Below, one piece after another: positions 17,759 to 25,562 of a stretch of DNA of 64,000 nucleotides. Position numbers and translations under genes: made by a program. This DNA comes from Thermoplasmata archaeon. GTDB taxonomy: Archaea > Thermoplasmatota > Thermoplasmata > GCA-020350865. The stretch lies in NCBI GenBank assembly GCA_020348445.1, contig CP070751.1, positions 125,906 to 189,905 on the forward strand, in the 5' to 3' direction. Below the pieces are notes generated by a model. That model made no database searches, was not told the origin of the DNA, and worked only from the letters and a program-made list of their open reading frames with translations. Numbering within the stretch: the stretch's first letter is position 1; each line of letters opens with the position of its first letter.

Positions 17759-18461
17759 TGCCTTTAAAAAGGAGATCGAGGAGGATAAAGAGGCCCCGAA
17801 AGGCCCTGCCGAACCTATAAAAGAAACTCTGACAATGAATCCAAGAAGGCAGGAGATTCTGCAATACCTGTGTAGATATCCATGTTCCCGGCTTTCCAAG
17901 ATAGCCAAGGACCTGGAATTGAGCAACGCAGCAACAAAATGGCATCTCGAAAGACTCTCTGAAAAGGATTTTATCACAAAGGAAGTTGTGAATAAAGATA
18001 CAGTATTTTATCCAACGAACTTGATAGATCAAAGAGATGTGGTGACCTTTTCTGCCATGAATCATGAACGTGCAATTCCTATCCTGCGAAGAATTATTTC
18101 CAACTCAGGTATCACACAAAAGGTTCTTCTGGAAGATGTACAGTTGAACCAGAGGACGGTGGTTCGGCATGCATCTGAATTGGAGAAAGTGGGTTTGATA
18201 GAGATCATTCAGGATGGTAAATTCAGAAGGTATTACCCCACCGAACTCATCGATATGATGGAGATAGATTATAGAAAACGGGTAAAGAAGTTCAGAAAGC
18301 AAATACTCAAAATGTTGAAGAATGATGGAGTCAATCCAAAGGTGGTAAGAGCCACGGATTCTGCCCTGCACGTGAAAATCACATCAGGTGAGAAAACAAA
18401 TGTTTTGGAGCTGGGCACCCAGCCTTTTACTTCTGTTTTGGAGACATATAAGGGGCTATAG
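17739..18461 (+). CDS. Transcription regulator with two winged-helix domains
   Basis: About 240 residues. A first ArsR/MarR-like winged helix lies near residues 32-95 (NPRRQEILQYLCRYPCSRLS, then NAATKWHLERL), and a second one near 105-175 (RRIISNSGITQKVLLEDVQL, then RTVVRHASELEKVGLIE). The C-terminal region is basic. The start overlaps the KaiC-like gene by about 20 bases; the ATG at 17739 is used, with a GTG at 17721 and an ATG at 17751 also possible. Overlap implies translational coupling with the ATPase. Targets unknown. Confidence 0.85.
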   Translation: MPRRMVDAFKKEIEEDKEAPKGPAEPIKETLTMNPRRQEILQYLCRYPCSRLSKIAKDLELSNAATKWHLERLSEKDFITKEVVNKDTVFYPTNLIDQRDVVTFSAMNHERAIPILRRIISNSGITQKVLLEDVQLNQRTVVRHASELEKVGLIEIIQDGKFRRYYPTELIDMMEIDYRKRVKKFRKQILKMLKNDGVNPKVVRATDSALHVKITSGEKTNVLELGTQPFTSVLETYKGL

Positions 18462-18543
18462 ATGGTTTGAAAGGGGAAAATCATCCAGATTCTTCACCAA
18501 AAACTAAAAATATCCAGACCCTTATTTATATTAAGGTGATTCA

Positions 18544-20247
18544 ATGGGGGCCTATAATAGGATTCTTGTATTCACAGCTGTTTTCATCTTGATTCTGTCA
18601 GTGATACCCATGAGCCTCGGGGAGGAAGGCGAAGGTGCCTTGGCCCAATGGACATTCATGGTCTATCTGGACTGCGATAATAATTTGGAACAAGCTGGAA
18701 TAGAGGATATAAATGAGATGGAAGCAGTGGGTTCCACAGATGATGTGAACATCATTGTTCAAATGGACCGTTGCGCCACAGACGGATACGATGAATCCAA
18801 TGGTGACTGGACAGGAGCAAAGAGGTTCTATGTGACAAAGGATGAGGATGAAAATACAATCGGCTCTGATGAAATCGAGGATCTAGATGAGGTCAATATG
18901 GGAGATCCGCAAACCCTGGTACAATTTGTAAAATGGACAATTGACAACTACCCTGCAGAAAAATACGCGTTGGTGCTGTGGAACCACGGGGGCGCTTTTT
19001 GGGGTGTGTGCTGGGACGAGGATGATGATGAAGATTGTTTGACTATGCCCGAATTGAAATGCGCCTTGGAAAATATAGAGGATTACCTGGGAAGGGATCT
19101 TGACCTAATTGGCTTTGATGCCTGTCTTATGGCACAGATGGCTGTGATGTACCAGATAAGAAACAGCGTGGATTATGCTGTCGCATCGGGTTACACTGAG
19201 CCTAACGATGGCTGGCCGTATAAAAAAATCCTTCCATATTTGGTATCGAATCCCCAGATGGGCCCTGTAGAATTGGGCACTGTCATAGCAAATGAGTATG
19301 TGGAGTCTTACACTGATTGGGAATCAGATCCTGAAGATACTTTAGCAATTACACAGGCAGTTTTCGACCTGGAAAAATTTGATGAGCTGGCATATCAGAT
19401 CAATTTCCTTTCCATGGTCCTTTCCACGAAAGCAGGTTACGCCTTCGAAGGCGGTCATAATGGGCAGATATGGCTTGCAAGGGATGATACCAATAGTTAT
19501 GATTACGGCACACAGTACCTACCAGGAAACAATGCCCCAATTGATCCCACTGGGTATTGTATGTACGACGTTATTCACCTTATGGAAAACCTACCAGAGA
19601 AAATTCTCCTTGACTCGGAAATACGGTCAGCTGCAGAGGCTGTAAAAACAGTTGCAAATGAAGCCATCGTTTACTTTGCTGTGGATGAGCCTCATGAACA
19701 AAAAGGCGCCCATGGATTGACCATATATTTCCCAGATGGAGAATACACCTTTTACGATGGTGATTTCGATGAATTGGATTTTGCCCAGGATATCTACTGG
19801 GATGATTTTCTCCATTACTTTCATAATACCGAAAATGCCCAAGATACACCACCTGGAGTTTTCATCACAACACCAGTGGATGACGATGTTATTGATCTTG
19901 GCAAAAATAACAAAATCAGGATACAGGGAACAGCCTTTGACGTGCAGGACCAGGTTTCCCTCATTGAAATAAAAATCGACGATGGGGAATGGATACCTGT
20001 GGGGGCCTCGACGCAGTGGAACCACGAGCTCTCATCTTCTGGATTGGAAAACGGAAACCACATCATTTATGCAAGATCCTTTGATGGAAAGGAATATTCT
20101 GCAGAGGATAGTGTAGAATTTTCTATAATAGGCAGTGGATCCAAATCTGATGAAACCTTATCCCCGCTGATTATTCTTTTATTGATAGTGATTGCAATCG
20201 CGGTATTATCGGGCCTCTTCTTTTATAAAAAACGAAAATCCAGTTAG
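18544..20247 (+). CDS. Secreted, membrane-anchored clostripain-family cysteine peptidase (C11)
   Basis: The product has 567 residues, with a start preceded by AAGGTGAT. Residues 1-26 are a signal peptide. The peptidase domain (about 34-435) opens with WTFMVYLDCDNNLE; the catalytic His is 148 (VLWNHGGAFWG) and the catalytic Cys is 194 (LIGFDACLMAQ). An Ig-like domain follows (about 440-530), then a C-terminal membrane helix (about 536-560) ended by basic KKRKSS, so the enzyme faces outward from the membrane. The family cleaves proteins after basic residues, especially Arg. Secreted peptidases of this family are known from sediment Thermoplasmatota and fit protein feeding. Confidence 0.92.
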   Translation: MGAYNRILVFTAVFILILSVIPMSLGEEGEGALAQWTFMVYLDCDNNLEQAGIEDINEMEAVGSTDDVNIIVQMDRCATDGYDESNGDWTGAKRFYVTKDEDENTIGSDEIEDLDEVNMGDPQTLVQFVKWTIDNYPAEKYALVLWNHGGAFWGVCWDEDDDEDCLTMPELKCALENIEDYLGRDLDLIGFDACLMAQMAVMYQIRNSVDYAVASGYTEPNDGWPYKKILPYLVSNPQMGPVELGTVIANEYVESYTDWESDPEDTLAITQAVFDLEKFDELAYQINFLSMVLSTKAGYAFEGGHNGQIWLARDDTNSYDYGTQYLPGNNAPIDPTGYCMYDVIHLMENLPEKILLDSEIRSAAEAVKTVANEAIVYFAVDEPHEQKGAHGLTIYFPDGEYTFYDGDFDELDFAQDIYWDDFLHYFHNTENAQDTPPGVFITTPVDDDVIDLGKNNKIRIQGTAFDVQDQVSLIEIKIDDGEWIPVGASTQWNHELSSSGLENGNHIIYARSFDGKEYSAEDSVEFSIIGSGSKSDETLSPLIILLLIVIAIAVLSGLFFYKKRKSS

Positions 20248-20248
20248 C

Positions 20249-20839
20249 TCATTTTGTGATCTCAGTATCCTCGGGAATGCTGTCTGAGAACGCTATCCCG
20301 AACCATTCGAACTCACCGTCAGGTGTTGGTTCATAGTACGTGTAGAGCACGTTCTTATCTATAAGATATGATAGAGATTCAGTTATCTTTGTCCTATCGA
20401 GTTTAATATCCTGGCGAATTTTATCAGCCATGTCATCCAAGCCCTTTTCCCTCTGGTTCTTGTGAGCCGAGACGCGGTACTTCCCATGAATCAACTGGCT
20501 CGCTATATATTGACCGATTCTCAAATGGGTGGTATCATAGTATATATTGTTACCTTTTCTTAGGAAATTTCCATAGTAAAATCCACATGCAGGGCATCTG
20601 TAAAGAGGCGGCTTTCCTTCATCACTCACGTTCTCCAATTCTGCATTGCTGCACATCTCACATTGAATTTTCTGTGTTTCTTTTTCAACCAGCTCAACTG
20701 TTACCTCCTCTGGCAAGGTCTCGTCTATCATTTTGGGGGTATCTCCCTCAGTTGGTACCTTGCTATCCTGTTTGGCTCCGCATTTTTCGCAGAAGTTCGC
20801 CTCGTCTGATATATCGGCACCGCAGTTGGAACAAAACAT
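20249..20839 (-). CDS. Zinc-ribbon protein of unknown function
   Basis: A protein of 196 residues with two separate zinc sites: an N-terminal zinc ribbon (CSNCGAD...CEKCGAK, residues 3-21) and a second CxxC pair (CEMC and CPAC, about 59-84). The C-terminal part is predicted helical and looks like a winged-helix regulator fold (KITESLSYLIDKNVLYTYYE). No signal peptide, so cytoplasmic. Convergent with the protease gene, with one base between them. No known family recognised. Confidence 0.78.
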   Translation of the reverse strand: MFCSNCGADISDEANFCEKCGAKQDSKVPTEGDTPKMIDETLPEEVTVELVEKETQKIQCEMCSNAELENVSDEGKPPLYRCPACGFYYGNFLRKGNNIYYDTTHLRIGQYIASQLIHGKYRVSAHKNQREKGLDDMADKIRQDIKLDRTKITESLSYLIDKNVLYTYYEPTPDGEFEWFGIAFSDSIPEDTEITK

Positions 20840-20938
20840 ATTATCAGCTTCCTTATCATGTCTTAATCATTTCAGATTTATATCAGGTGGGTGAATGGCA
20901 TTTTTAGGATAAGAATATTGTTACCGAACACCATCTAC

Positions 20939-21940
20939 TCAATTTCTTAAACTCGATATATCCTCTGCAGTTATGATCCCTTTTTCAGTGATATAGCCAG
21001 TTACATATTTTTTGGGTGTGACATCAAAGGCAGGATTTCTGGCCCTTGTTTGGTCAGGAGCGATGTTCCTTTGGCCGATTATCAACACTTCTTCTTGTCC
21101 TCTTTCTTCTATTGGGATATCCTTTCCGTTTTCTAAAGAAAAGTCGAAAGTTGTGATGGGGGCTGCAACATAGAAAGGGATGTTGTTCTCGTGTGCCAAA
21201 ACCGCTTTCTCATACGTCCCGATCTTGTTGGCGAAATCACCGTTATTTGTTATTCTATCGGCACCTACGATCACCAGGTTTATTTCACCTTTTTGCATGA
21301 AATGGCCTGCTGCATTGTCCGCGATCAAAGCATGTGGTATACCCTCGTTTTGCAGTTCCCAGGCAGTAAGTCTGGCACCCTGCAATCTCGGTCTTGTTTC
21401 ATCAACGAAGACAAATATCTTTTTACCGTTTTGGTGAGCCAATCTTATGGGTGATAAGGCGGTTCCAAAATCCACTGTGGCCAGAGCCCCGGCATTGCAG
21501 TGTGTAAGAATTTTATTTTCATTTTTAATCAATTTTTCGCCGTGCTCGCCGATTTTTTGGCACTTATTGAGAATCGAATTAACGTACTCCTCTGCCGAAT
21601 TTTTTAATTTTGCTCCCTTGCTTATCTCACCCAACATATAATCCACAGCTGTAAAAAGATCCTGGGCCGTGGGTCTTGTGGCCTTCAGTTGTGATGCAGC
21701 CTCATTTAAATCCATCTCAAGCAAACTGGCCTGTGCCATGCCGTATGCAGCTGCGGCTCCTATTGCAGGTGCGCCCCTTACCACCATGTCCTTGATTGCG
21801 TATGCCACATCCTCAAGGGCCTGCGCCAAGAAGAATTCGAGCTTGAGGGGGAGCTGTCGCTGGTCAATAAACATGATTTTGGTTTCCTCCATCCAGACGG
21901 AGCGCATGTCCTTGGTTTCACCATTAATGTTTACCTTCAT
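20939..21940 (-). CDS. mtnA: S-methyl-5-thioribose-1-phosphate isomerase
   Basis: It isomerises 5-methylthioribose 1-phosphate to the ribulose form in methionine salvage. The family signatures are present: catalytic Cys148 in THCNAGALATVDFGTAL, Asp228 in IVGADRITNNGDFANKIGTY, and RGAPAIGAAAAYG near the N-terminus. The ATG at 21940 gives 333 residues, the usual length; a TTG 36 bases upstream is in frame. The Cys motif favours this role over ribose-1,5-bisphosphate isomerase or eIF2B-like subunits. No other methionine salvage gene is in the window. Confidence 0.92.
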   Translation of the reverse strand: MKVNINGETKDMRSVWMEETKIMFIDQRQLPLKLEFFLAQALEDVAYAIKDMVVRGAPAIGAAAAYGMAQASLLEMDLNEAASQLKATRPTAQDLFTAVDYMLGEISKGAKLKNSAEEYVNSILNKCQKIGEHGEKLIKNENKILTHCNAGALATVDFGTALSPIRLAHQNGKKIFVFVDETRPRLQGARLTAWELQNEGIPHALIADNAAGHFMQKGEINLVIVGADRITNNGDFANKIGTYEKAVLAHENNIPFYVAAPITTFDFSLENGKDIPIEERGQEEVLIIGQRNIAPDQTRARNPAFDVTPKKYVTGYITEKGIITAEDISSLRN

Positions 21941-22089
21941 GGGGCCACCGAATGCCGCAATCTCTAGTGTAAACAATGTTTCCAGTTTTAAGTGTTATGA
22001 TATTGGGGAGTTTAGCAAATAACCAGGATTCCCAAAAAATAGATATACTATACTTTTCTTCTAATGCGTGAAAGTAATGGGGGACATAT

Positions 22090-22839
22090 ATGACTGAGAT
22101 AAAAGATAAAATCGCGTTAATCACTGGTTCTTCAAGGGGTATAGGTAGAGCAACCGCTTTAGAACTTGCAAGGGAAAAGGCCAAAGTCGTGGTAAATTAT
22201 GTGAAAAACAAAGAAAAGGCCGAGGAAGTTGTTTCTTTAATCAAAAATGAAGGCGGGGAAGCCATTGCAGTTTACGCAGATGTCTCAAACCCCCAAGATG
22301 TGGAAAATATGAAGGCCACCATAGGCCAGCTGATGGGAGAGGTGAACATACTCGTTAACAATGCTGGGATTCACCAGCATCTCAAAAGCTGGGAGCTTTC
22401 ATCAGATGACTGGAACAGGGTAATAGGAGTCAATCTCACAGGGGTTTTCAACTGCTCAAAGACCTTTTCAAAGGACATGATCTCAAGGAAATGGGGCAGA
22501 ATCGTGAACATCTCCTCCATCATAGCAGATATCGGGACAGACCATGAAGTCCATTACGCTGCCTCAAAGGGAGGGGTACTCTCAGCTACCAAATCCCTTG
22601 CACTGGAATTGGCACCTTACAACATCACAGTGAATGCTGTCTCCCCTGGCTATATAAAAACTGACATGACCAAGTTCTCCAGTGAGGAAGAAAAACTATA
22701 CTATCTCGGGAAGATACCATTAAAAAGACTTGGGCATCCATCCGAGATCGCGGATTCTGTGGTGTTCCTGTGCTCAGATAAGGCCTCTTATATAACAGGG
22801 CAGGTTTTGCATGTGAACGGGGGATTGGCGTTCCCTTAA
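22090..22839 (+). CDS. Short-chain dehydrogenase/reductase (FabG-like)
   Basis: A classical SDR of 249 residues. The NAD(P)-binding TGSSRGIG lies at 12-19, NNAG at 90-93, and the catalytic set is Ser142, Tyr156 and Lys160 (YAASK). The C-terminal PGYIKTDM and HVNGG segments are typical of 3-oxoacyl-ACP reductase-like members. The substrate cannot be decided: archaea lack a standard fatty acid synthase, so the FabG likeness is structural. GGGGGA precedes the ATG. Confidence 0.9.
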   Translation: MTEIKDKIALITGSSRGIGRATALELAREKAKVVVNYVKNKEKAEEVVSLIKNEGGEAIAVYADVSNPQDVENMKATIGQLMGEVNILVNNAGIHQHLKSWELSSDDWNRVIGVNLTGVFNCSKTFSKDMISRKWGRIVNISSIIADIGTDHEVHYAASKGGVLSATKSLALELAPYNITVNAVSPGYIKTDMTKFSSEEEKLYYLGKIPLKRLGHPSEIADSVVFLCSDKASYITGQVLHVNGGLAFP

Positions 22840-22979
22840 TTGCTATTTCGAGAGGGGGAGATGGACTAATGGGGGAAAAATACCAAAAAATACTTAAGAA
22901 CCAAGACTATTGTATCTTGAAAGAAATATGCAGTTCAAAGGTAAAAATTAGACTATAAAATAACAAGGGGGAGTAGGGT

Positions 22980-23693
22980 TTGGTATCTATAGAAATCATG
23001 GAAAATATCGACCTGGAAGAGGGAAAGATCCGAATAAAGGGGAAGTGGTTAACGGAGGACGAGATCAGATATGCTATTAAGATGAAGGTCTCCTCTGATG
23101 ACTACAATGTCGCCGATTTGGCAGTAGCCTTACAAACTCTAATAACCGAGATGAACAAAAGCACTGTTCTAAAGGTGAGAGTGCCAAAGACATTGGCCGA
23201 GGAATTCGAGAATATCGGCAAAGAAAGGGATGAGACGGTAGAGACGGTGCTTAGAAACATACTCATGGATTATATCAGCGGAGAGGGGGAAGAATCCGAG
23301 AACCCCTATGAGGAGGAAGAAACAGAAGTCTACGAAGAGGTTGAAGTTGAACCATCCAGTGAGATAGTCCGGGGTGTTGTCGTTGATGAGGTGGTTGAGA
23401 GCGAGCCAGAAGAATACATATCTGATGATAGGGACGAGGAAATCGAAATCGGAATCGATGAAGATGAAAGGGACGAGGAGCTTTTACATTTAGAGAATAC
23501 GGATGAAGATACCGAATTAGAGGATATCGATATAGAAGAGGATTTGGGGGTTGAAGATCTCCCAGAGTTCCAATCTACTCAAAATAAGGCAAAAGAGAAA
23601 ATGGATGAGGTAGTTGGAAGTCAAAAGAAAAAGAAAGCAGCCAAGAAAAAAACCATTATCAGAAGAAAAAAACTGAGACAAAAAATACGCTGA
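22980..23693 (+). CDS. Acidic protein with ribbon-helix-helix-like domain and basic tail
   Basis: The product has 237 residues from a TTG at 22980, chosen because GGGGGAG lies at a suitable distance; an ATG at 22998 is possible. Residues about 60-102 (TVLKVRVPKTLAEEF, then TVETVLRNILMDYIS) read as a ribbon-helix-helix DNA-binding unit. A very acidic linker (about 103-205, Glu/Asp runs) follows, and the last 30 residues are strongly basic (KKKKAAKKKTIIRRKKLRQK). An acidic spacer between two basic or DNA-binding ends suggests a chromatin-like or regulatory role; this is inference. Confidence 0.75.
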   Translation: MVSIEIMENIDLEEGKIRIKGKWLTEDEIRYAIKMKVSSDDYNVADLAVALQTLITEMNKSTVLKVRVPKTLAEEFENIGKERDETVETVLRNILMDYISGEGEESENPYEEEETEVYEEVEVEPSSEIVRGVVVDEVVESEPEEYISDDRDEEIEIGIDEDERDEELLHLENTDEDTELEDIDIEEDLGVEDLPEFQSTQNKAKEKMDEVVGSQKKKKAAKKKTIIRRKKLRQKIR

Positions 23694-23719
23694 TGCTCTA
23701 GAATCTATTGGTTGATATT

Positions 23720-24208
23720 ATGCCCATCCGCCTGAAGAAAAGGCACAGGCTCAGAAAAAAAGAAATTAAAGCAATATCTGAGCATTTTGTCTCGATTTTT
23801 TTAAAACCGTGCATATCAGTATACGAAACCGTGGATAGGGCTGATGTTGGGAAATTCGATGTGATTCTAGTAAATGGTGAAATCCTGGGTATGGTCCTAA
23901 ACGACATGCCTTTTTTAACGGTGAAAGGGCTTTTAAAGTACCATCCTGAAAAACTTTATGTAACTGTGGACATGGGCGCCGTTAAATTCGTTTACAACGG
24001 AGCTGATGTAATGGCACCAGGCATCGTGGATGCGGATTCTGGCATCTCATCTGGCGATCTTGTATGGATAAGGGATGAAAAAAATTTAAAGCCCCTAGCT
24101 GTAGGCAAAGCATTGATGGATGGTTCTGAAATGATTCATTCAAACAAAGGTAAAGCTGTCATATCCATCCACCATGTGGGTGACGACATATGGAACCATG
24201 AAACCTGA
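23720..24208 (+). CDS. PUA-domain RNA-binding protein
   Basis: About 162 residues from the ATG at 23720 (a TTG at 23708 is in frame). The N-terminus is basic (RLKKRHRLRKKEIKAI), and the C-terminal half is a PUA domain (about 75-155; VMAPGIVDADSGISSGDLVW, then AVGKALM). This is the layout of the archaeal MCT-1/Tma20-like family, linked in eukaryotes to translation initiation and reinitiation; the role in archaea is less sure. It lies 26 nt after the ribbon-helix-helix gene and may share its transcript. Confidence 0.87.
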   Translation: MPIRLKKRHRLRKKEIKAISEHFVSIFLKPCISVYETVDRADVGKFDVILVNGEILGMVLNDMPFLTVKGLLKYHPEKLYVTVDMGAVKFVYNGADVMAPGIVDADSGISSGDLVWIRDEKNLKPLAVGKALMDGSEMIHSNKGKAVISIHHVGDDIWNHET

Positions 24209-24285
24209 ATCTTGCATTTTTTAACCTGGGTACATTAATCATAATGATAATAAAAAAAATTGGGGATGTTCGATGCTGATTGTTA

Positions 24286-24663
24286 TTAATACGGTCCCTT
24301 GATCTTTGCCCTATCGATTTTCACTCCCTCAGGCGTAACGATAAGAAGATTCTTACTTACACCTGCAAGATCTCCCCCTACATCCCGTGAGACAGCCTTC
24401 AGTTCATTGGTTATCCGCCTTAGTGCAAGGTTATCTTTGGCTATGGGAGTAAAATCCAAAAGTAGGATGTTACCGCCGTAAACATACGATGTAAGGTCAC
24501 CCAAATCTTCATATCTATGTAATTCCGCGACTTTCACGTTCATTTTTGCGGGGAAAGCTCCAATATCCTCCCCTTCCATGTACAATTCACCTAGGTCTAT
24601 ATACTTCTCAGGTTCACCTGGTGGTGCCTCGCTTTTAAACTTTTTAAATGGTCTCTTTACCAC
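24286..24663 (-). CDS. sepF: SepF-like cell division protein (DUF552)
   Basis: Archaeal SepF anchors FtsZ to the membrane during division. The core runs from RYEDLGDLTSYVYGGNILLL to LIVTPEGVKID, including the beta-alpha-beta unit of the DUF552 family. The GTG at 24663 has GAGGTG six bases upstream; a GTG at 24672 adds three residues. The N-terminus (VKRPFKKFKSEAPP) is basic and short, so the usual amphipathic membrane-targeting helix is weak here. FtsZ is not in the window. Divergent from the 24895 gene across a 230-nt gap that holds AT-rich promoter sequence only. Confidence 0.88.
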   Translation of the reverse strand: MVKRPFKKFKSEAPPGEPEKYIDLGELYMEGEDIGAFPAKMNVKVAELHRYEDLGDLTSYVYGGNILLLDFTPIAKDNLALRRITNELKAVSRDVGGDLAGVSKNLLIVTPEGVKIDRAKIKGPY

Positions 24664-24856
24664 GTACAACACCTCTTCTTGCTCTCTGTATCGGTAACCA
24701 TTTATATAAATATAAGCTTTTTTGATGGTTCTTTGGGAAACTGAACTACATGAAAATTACAAATTAAGATATTTGTATTGTCCCAAATAAATACCTATTA
24801 AACACCAAGTTATCACCCTCAGAATAAATAAAATAAGGTCATTAAATGTAGGAAAG

Positions 24857-24866
24857 GTTTATAATC
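24857..24866 (+). promoter_or_regulatory. Likely TATA box of the small winged-helix gene
   Basis: GTTTATAATC lies about 33 nt before the ATG at 24895, so the mRNA would have a leader of only a few bases. No ribosome binding site precedes this ATG, in keeping with a leaderless message. Confidence 0.5.
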
Positions 24867-24894
24867 GATGTTACAAATAATGGTCCTCGGTTGA

Positions 24895-25113
24895 ATGGCA
24901 GAAGAGAATCTAAGGGAGCTAGATATGAGAGTATATCAGTACATAAAGCTCAACGATTTCGAGACTAACAAATGGTCCACATCTGAGGCAGCTAAATCTT
25001 TGGGTGTTGACGAGAGTGAGATATACGAATCGCTGGCCAATTTATCGAAGCACATGAAGGACAAGGTTTGGATATATTATAAGGACGGTGGGTTGAGGAT
25101 CGCGGCGGAGTGA
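24895..25113 (+). CDS. Small winged-helix-like protein
   Basis: A protein of 72 residues, predicted all-helical with a beta wing at the end: WSTSEAAKSLGVDESEIYES reads as a helix-turn-helix, and VWIYYKDGGLRI as the wing. It resembles small archaeal HTH proteins, but I do not recognise the family. Its stop is only six bases before the initiator tRNA-Met gene, so the two may share a transcript. Confidence 0.75.
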   Translation: MAEENLRELDMRVYQYIKLNDFETNKWSTSEAAKSLGVDESEIYESLANLSKHMKDKVWIYYKDGGLRIAAE

Positions 25114-25119
25114 TCTTGT

Positions 25120-25247
25120 AGCGGGGTGGGGTAGCCAGGAAATCCCGAGGCATCTACCATAACCTCTTCGTATCATGCCTTGAGGCCTGATATCCCGACG
25201 GGCTCATAACCCGTAGATCGATAGTTCAAATCTATCCCCCGCTACCA
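25120..25247 (+). tRNA. Initiator tRNA-Met (CAT) with a 50-nt insertion
   Basis: The acceptor stem is AGCGGGG/CCCCGCT (25120-25126 with 25237-25243), with A1:T72 and encoded CCA (25245-25247). The anticodon arm ACGGG-CTCATAA-CCCGT (25198-25214; anticodon CAT at 25204-25206) has the three G:C pairs of initiators. The T arm is GATAG-TTCAAAT-CTATC. Without the insertion the gene is 78 nt including CCA and folds normally. The insertion lies at the D-arm/anticodon-arm junction and is bounded by a 7-nt direct repeat, ATCCCGA (25142-25148 and 25192-25198), so its exact ends are ambiguous within 7 nt. Confidence 0.85.
25149..25198 (+). other. 50-nt insertion or noncanonical intron in initiator tRNA-Met
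   Basis: One placement of the insertion; any 50-nt window shifted by up to 7 nt to the left gives the same mature tRNA. It holds a hairpin (AGGCAT at 25148-25153 with ATGCCT at 25175-25180, 21-nt loop). I tested the bulge-helix-bulge geometry (3-nt bulges, 4-bp helix) for every possible cut position and found no good fit, so it is not clearly an archaeal tRNA intron. Confidence 0.6.
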
Positions 25248-25323
25248 ATTATTTATTTCTTATAATCATCCTGTTTCTAATGAAATGTTGTTGGAAGACA
25301 AAATAATTTCTTAAACTTTGAAG
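25248..25323. other. AT-rich spacer after tRNA-Met
   Basis: No gene. It holds CTTATAATCAT and AATTTCTTAAA, which look like worn copies of boxes found in the hairpin units that follow. Confidence 0.4.
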
Positions 25324-25366
25324 GGATGAAAGGCAATTTTAAATCACCCATATTCTCCTTTCATCC
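25324..25366. repeat. Hairpin with 10-bp perfect arms, tRNA-Met cluster (first)
   Basis: GGATGAAAGG (25324-25333) and CCTTTCATCC (25357-25366) are perfect inverted arms around a 23-nt AT-rich loop. It directly abuts the next hairpin. Its loop lacks the TTATAATT and TTCTTAAG boxes. Confidence 0.75.
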
Positions 25367-25435
25367 GAGTGCGAAGTTATAATTAGACGTCGAATGGTTC
25401 TTAAGCTTCGCACTCCCCCGCTACTATAATCATTA
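25367..25435 (+). repeat. 29-nt-loop hairpin unit 1 with copy of the tRNA-Met 3' end
   Basis: Arms GAGTGCGAAG (25367-25376) and CTTCGCACTC (25406-25415) are perfectly complementary over 10 bp. The loop is 29 nt: TTATAATT, 13 variable nt, TTCTTAAG. It is followed by CCCCGCTAC, a copy of the acceptor 3' strand and tail of the tRNA-Met gene, and then TATAATCATTA. The last 15 nt (CTACTATAATCATTA, 25421-25435) recur exactly at 25548-25562. Confidence 0.85.
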
Positions 25436-25459
25436 TATAATTAGAATCGCAGCGTGTCA

Positions 25460-25515
25460 GTCGATGTTAAGTTGGTACGTTAGTTGATTCTTAAGCATCG
25501 ACATCCCCCGCTATC
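25460..25515 (+). repeat. 29-nt-loop hairpin unit 2 with copy of the tRNA-Met 3' end
   Basis: Arms GTCGATG (25460-25466) and CATCGAC (25496-25502) pair over 7 bp. The loop is again exactly 29 nt and ends in TTCTTAAG; its first box is TTAAGTTG. It is followed by ATCCCCCGCTA, the tRNA-Met 3' end copy. Confidence 0.85.
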
Positions 25516-25522
25516 TTCAATA

Positions 25523-25562
25523 ATTTCTTAAGATTCACGATCCTCCTCTACTATAATCATTA
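25523..25562 (+). repeat. Degenerate third unit of the tRNA-Met hairpin cluster
   Basis: It holds the loop box TTTCTTAAG (25524-25532), a worn acceptor copy (CCTCCTCTACTA) and the exact 15-nt CTACTATAATCATTA, but no left arm. Its end overlaps the stop codon of the convergent gene at 25560. Confidence 0.65.

Noticed and set aside
22090..22839. Fatty acid synthesis FabG
   Set aside because: The protein is FabG-like, but no other fatty acid synthesis gene is present and archaea generally lack the pathway; called SDR only.
24209..24285. Small gene between the PUA gene and sepF
   Set aside because: The convergent 77-nt gap has no start with a ribosome binding site and only T/A-rich sequence.
25149..25198. 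Ordinary archaeal tRNA intron
   Set aside because: No bulge-helix-bulge could be formed at any cut position that restores the tRNA; kept as an insertion of unknown nature.
25324..25562. CRISPR array
   Set aside because: The units have conserved loops and variable self-complementary arms, not identical direct repeats with unique spacers, and no cas gene is near.
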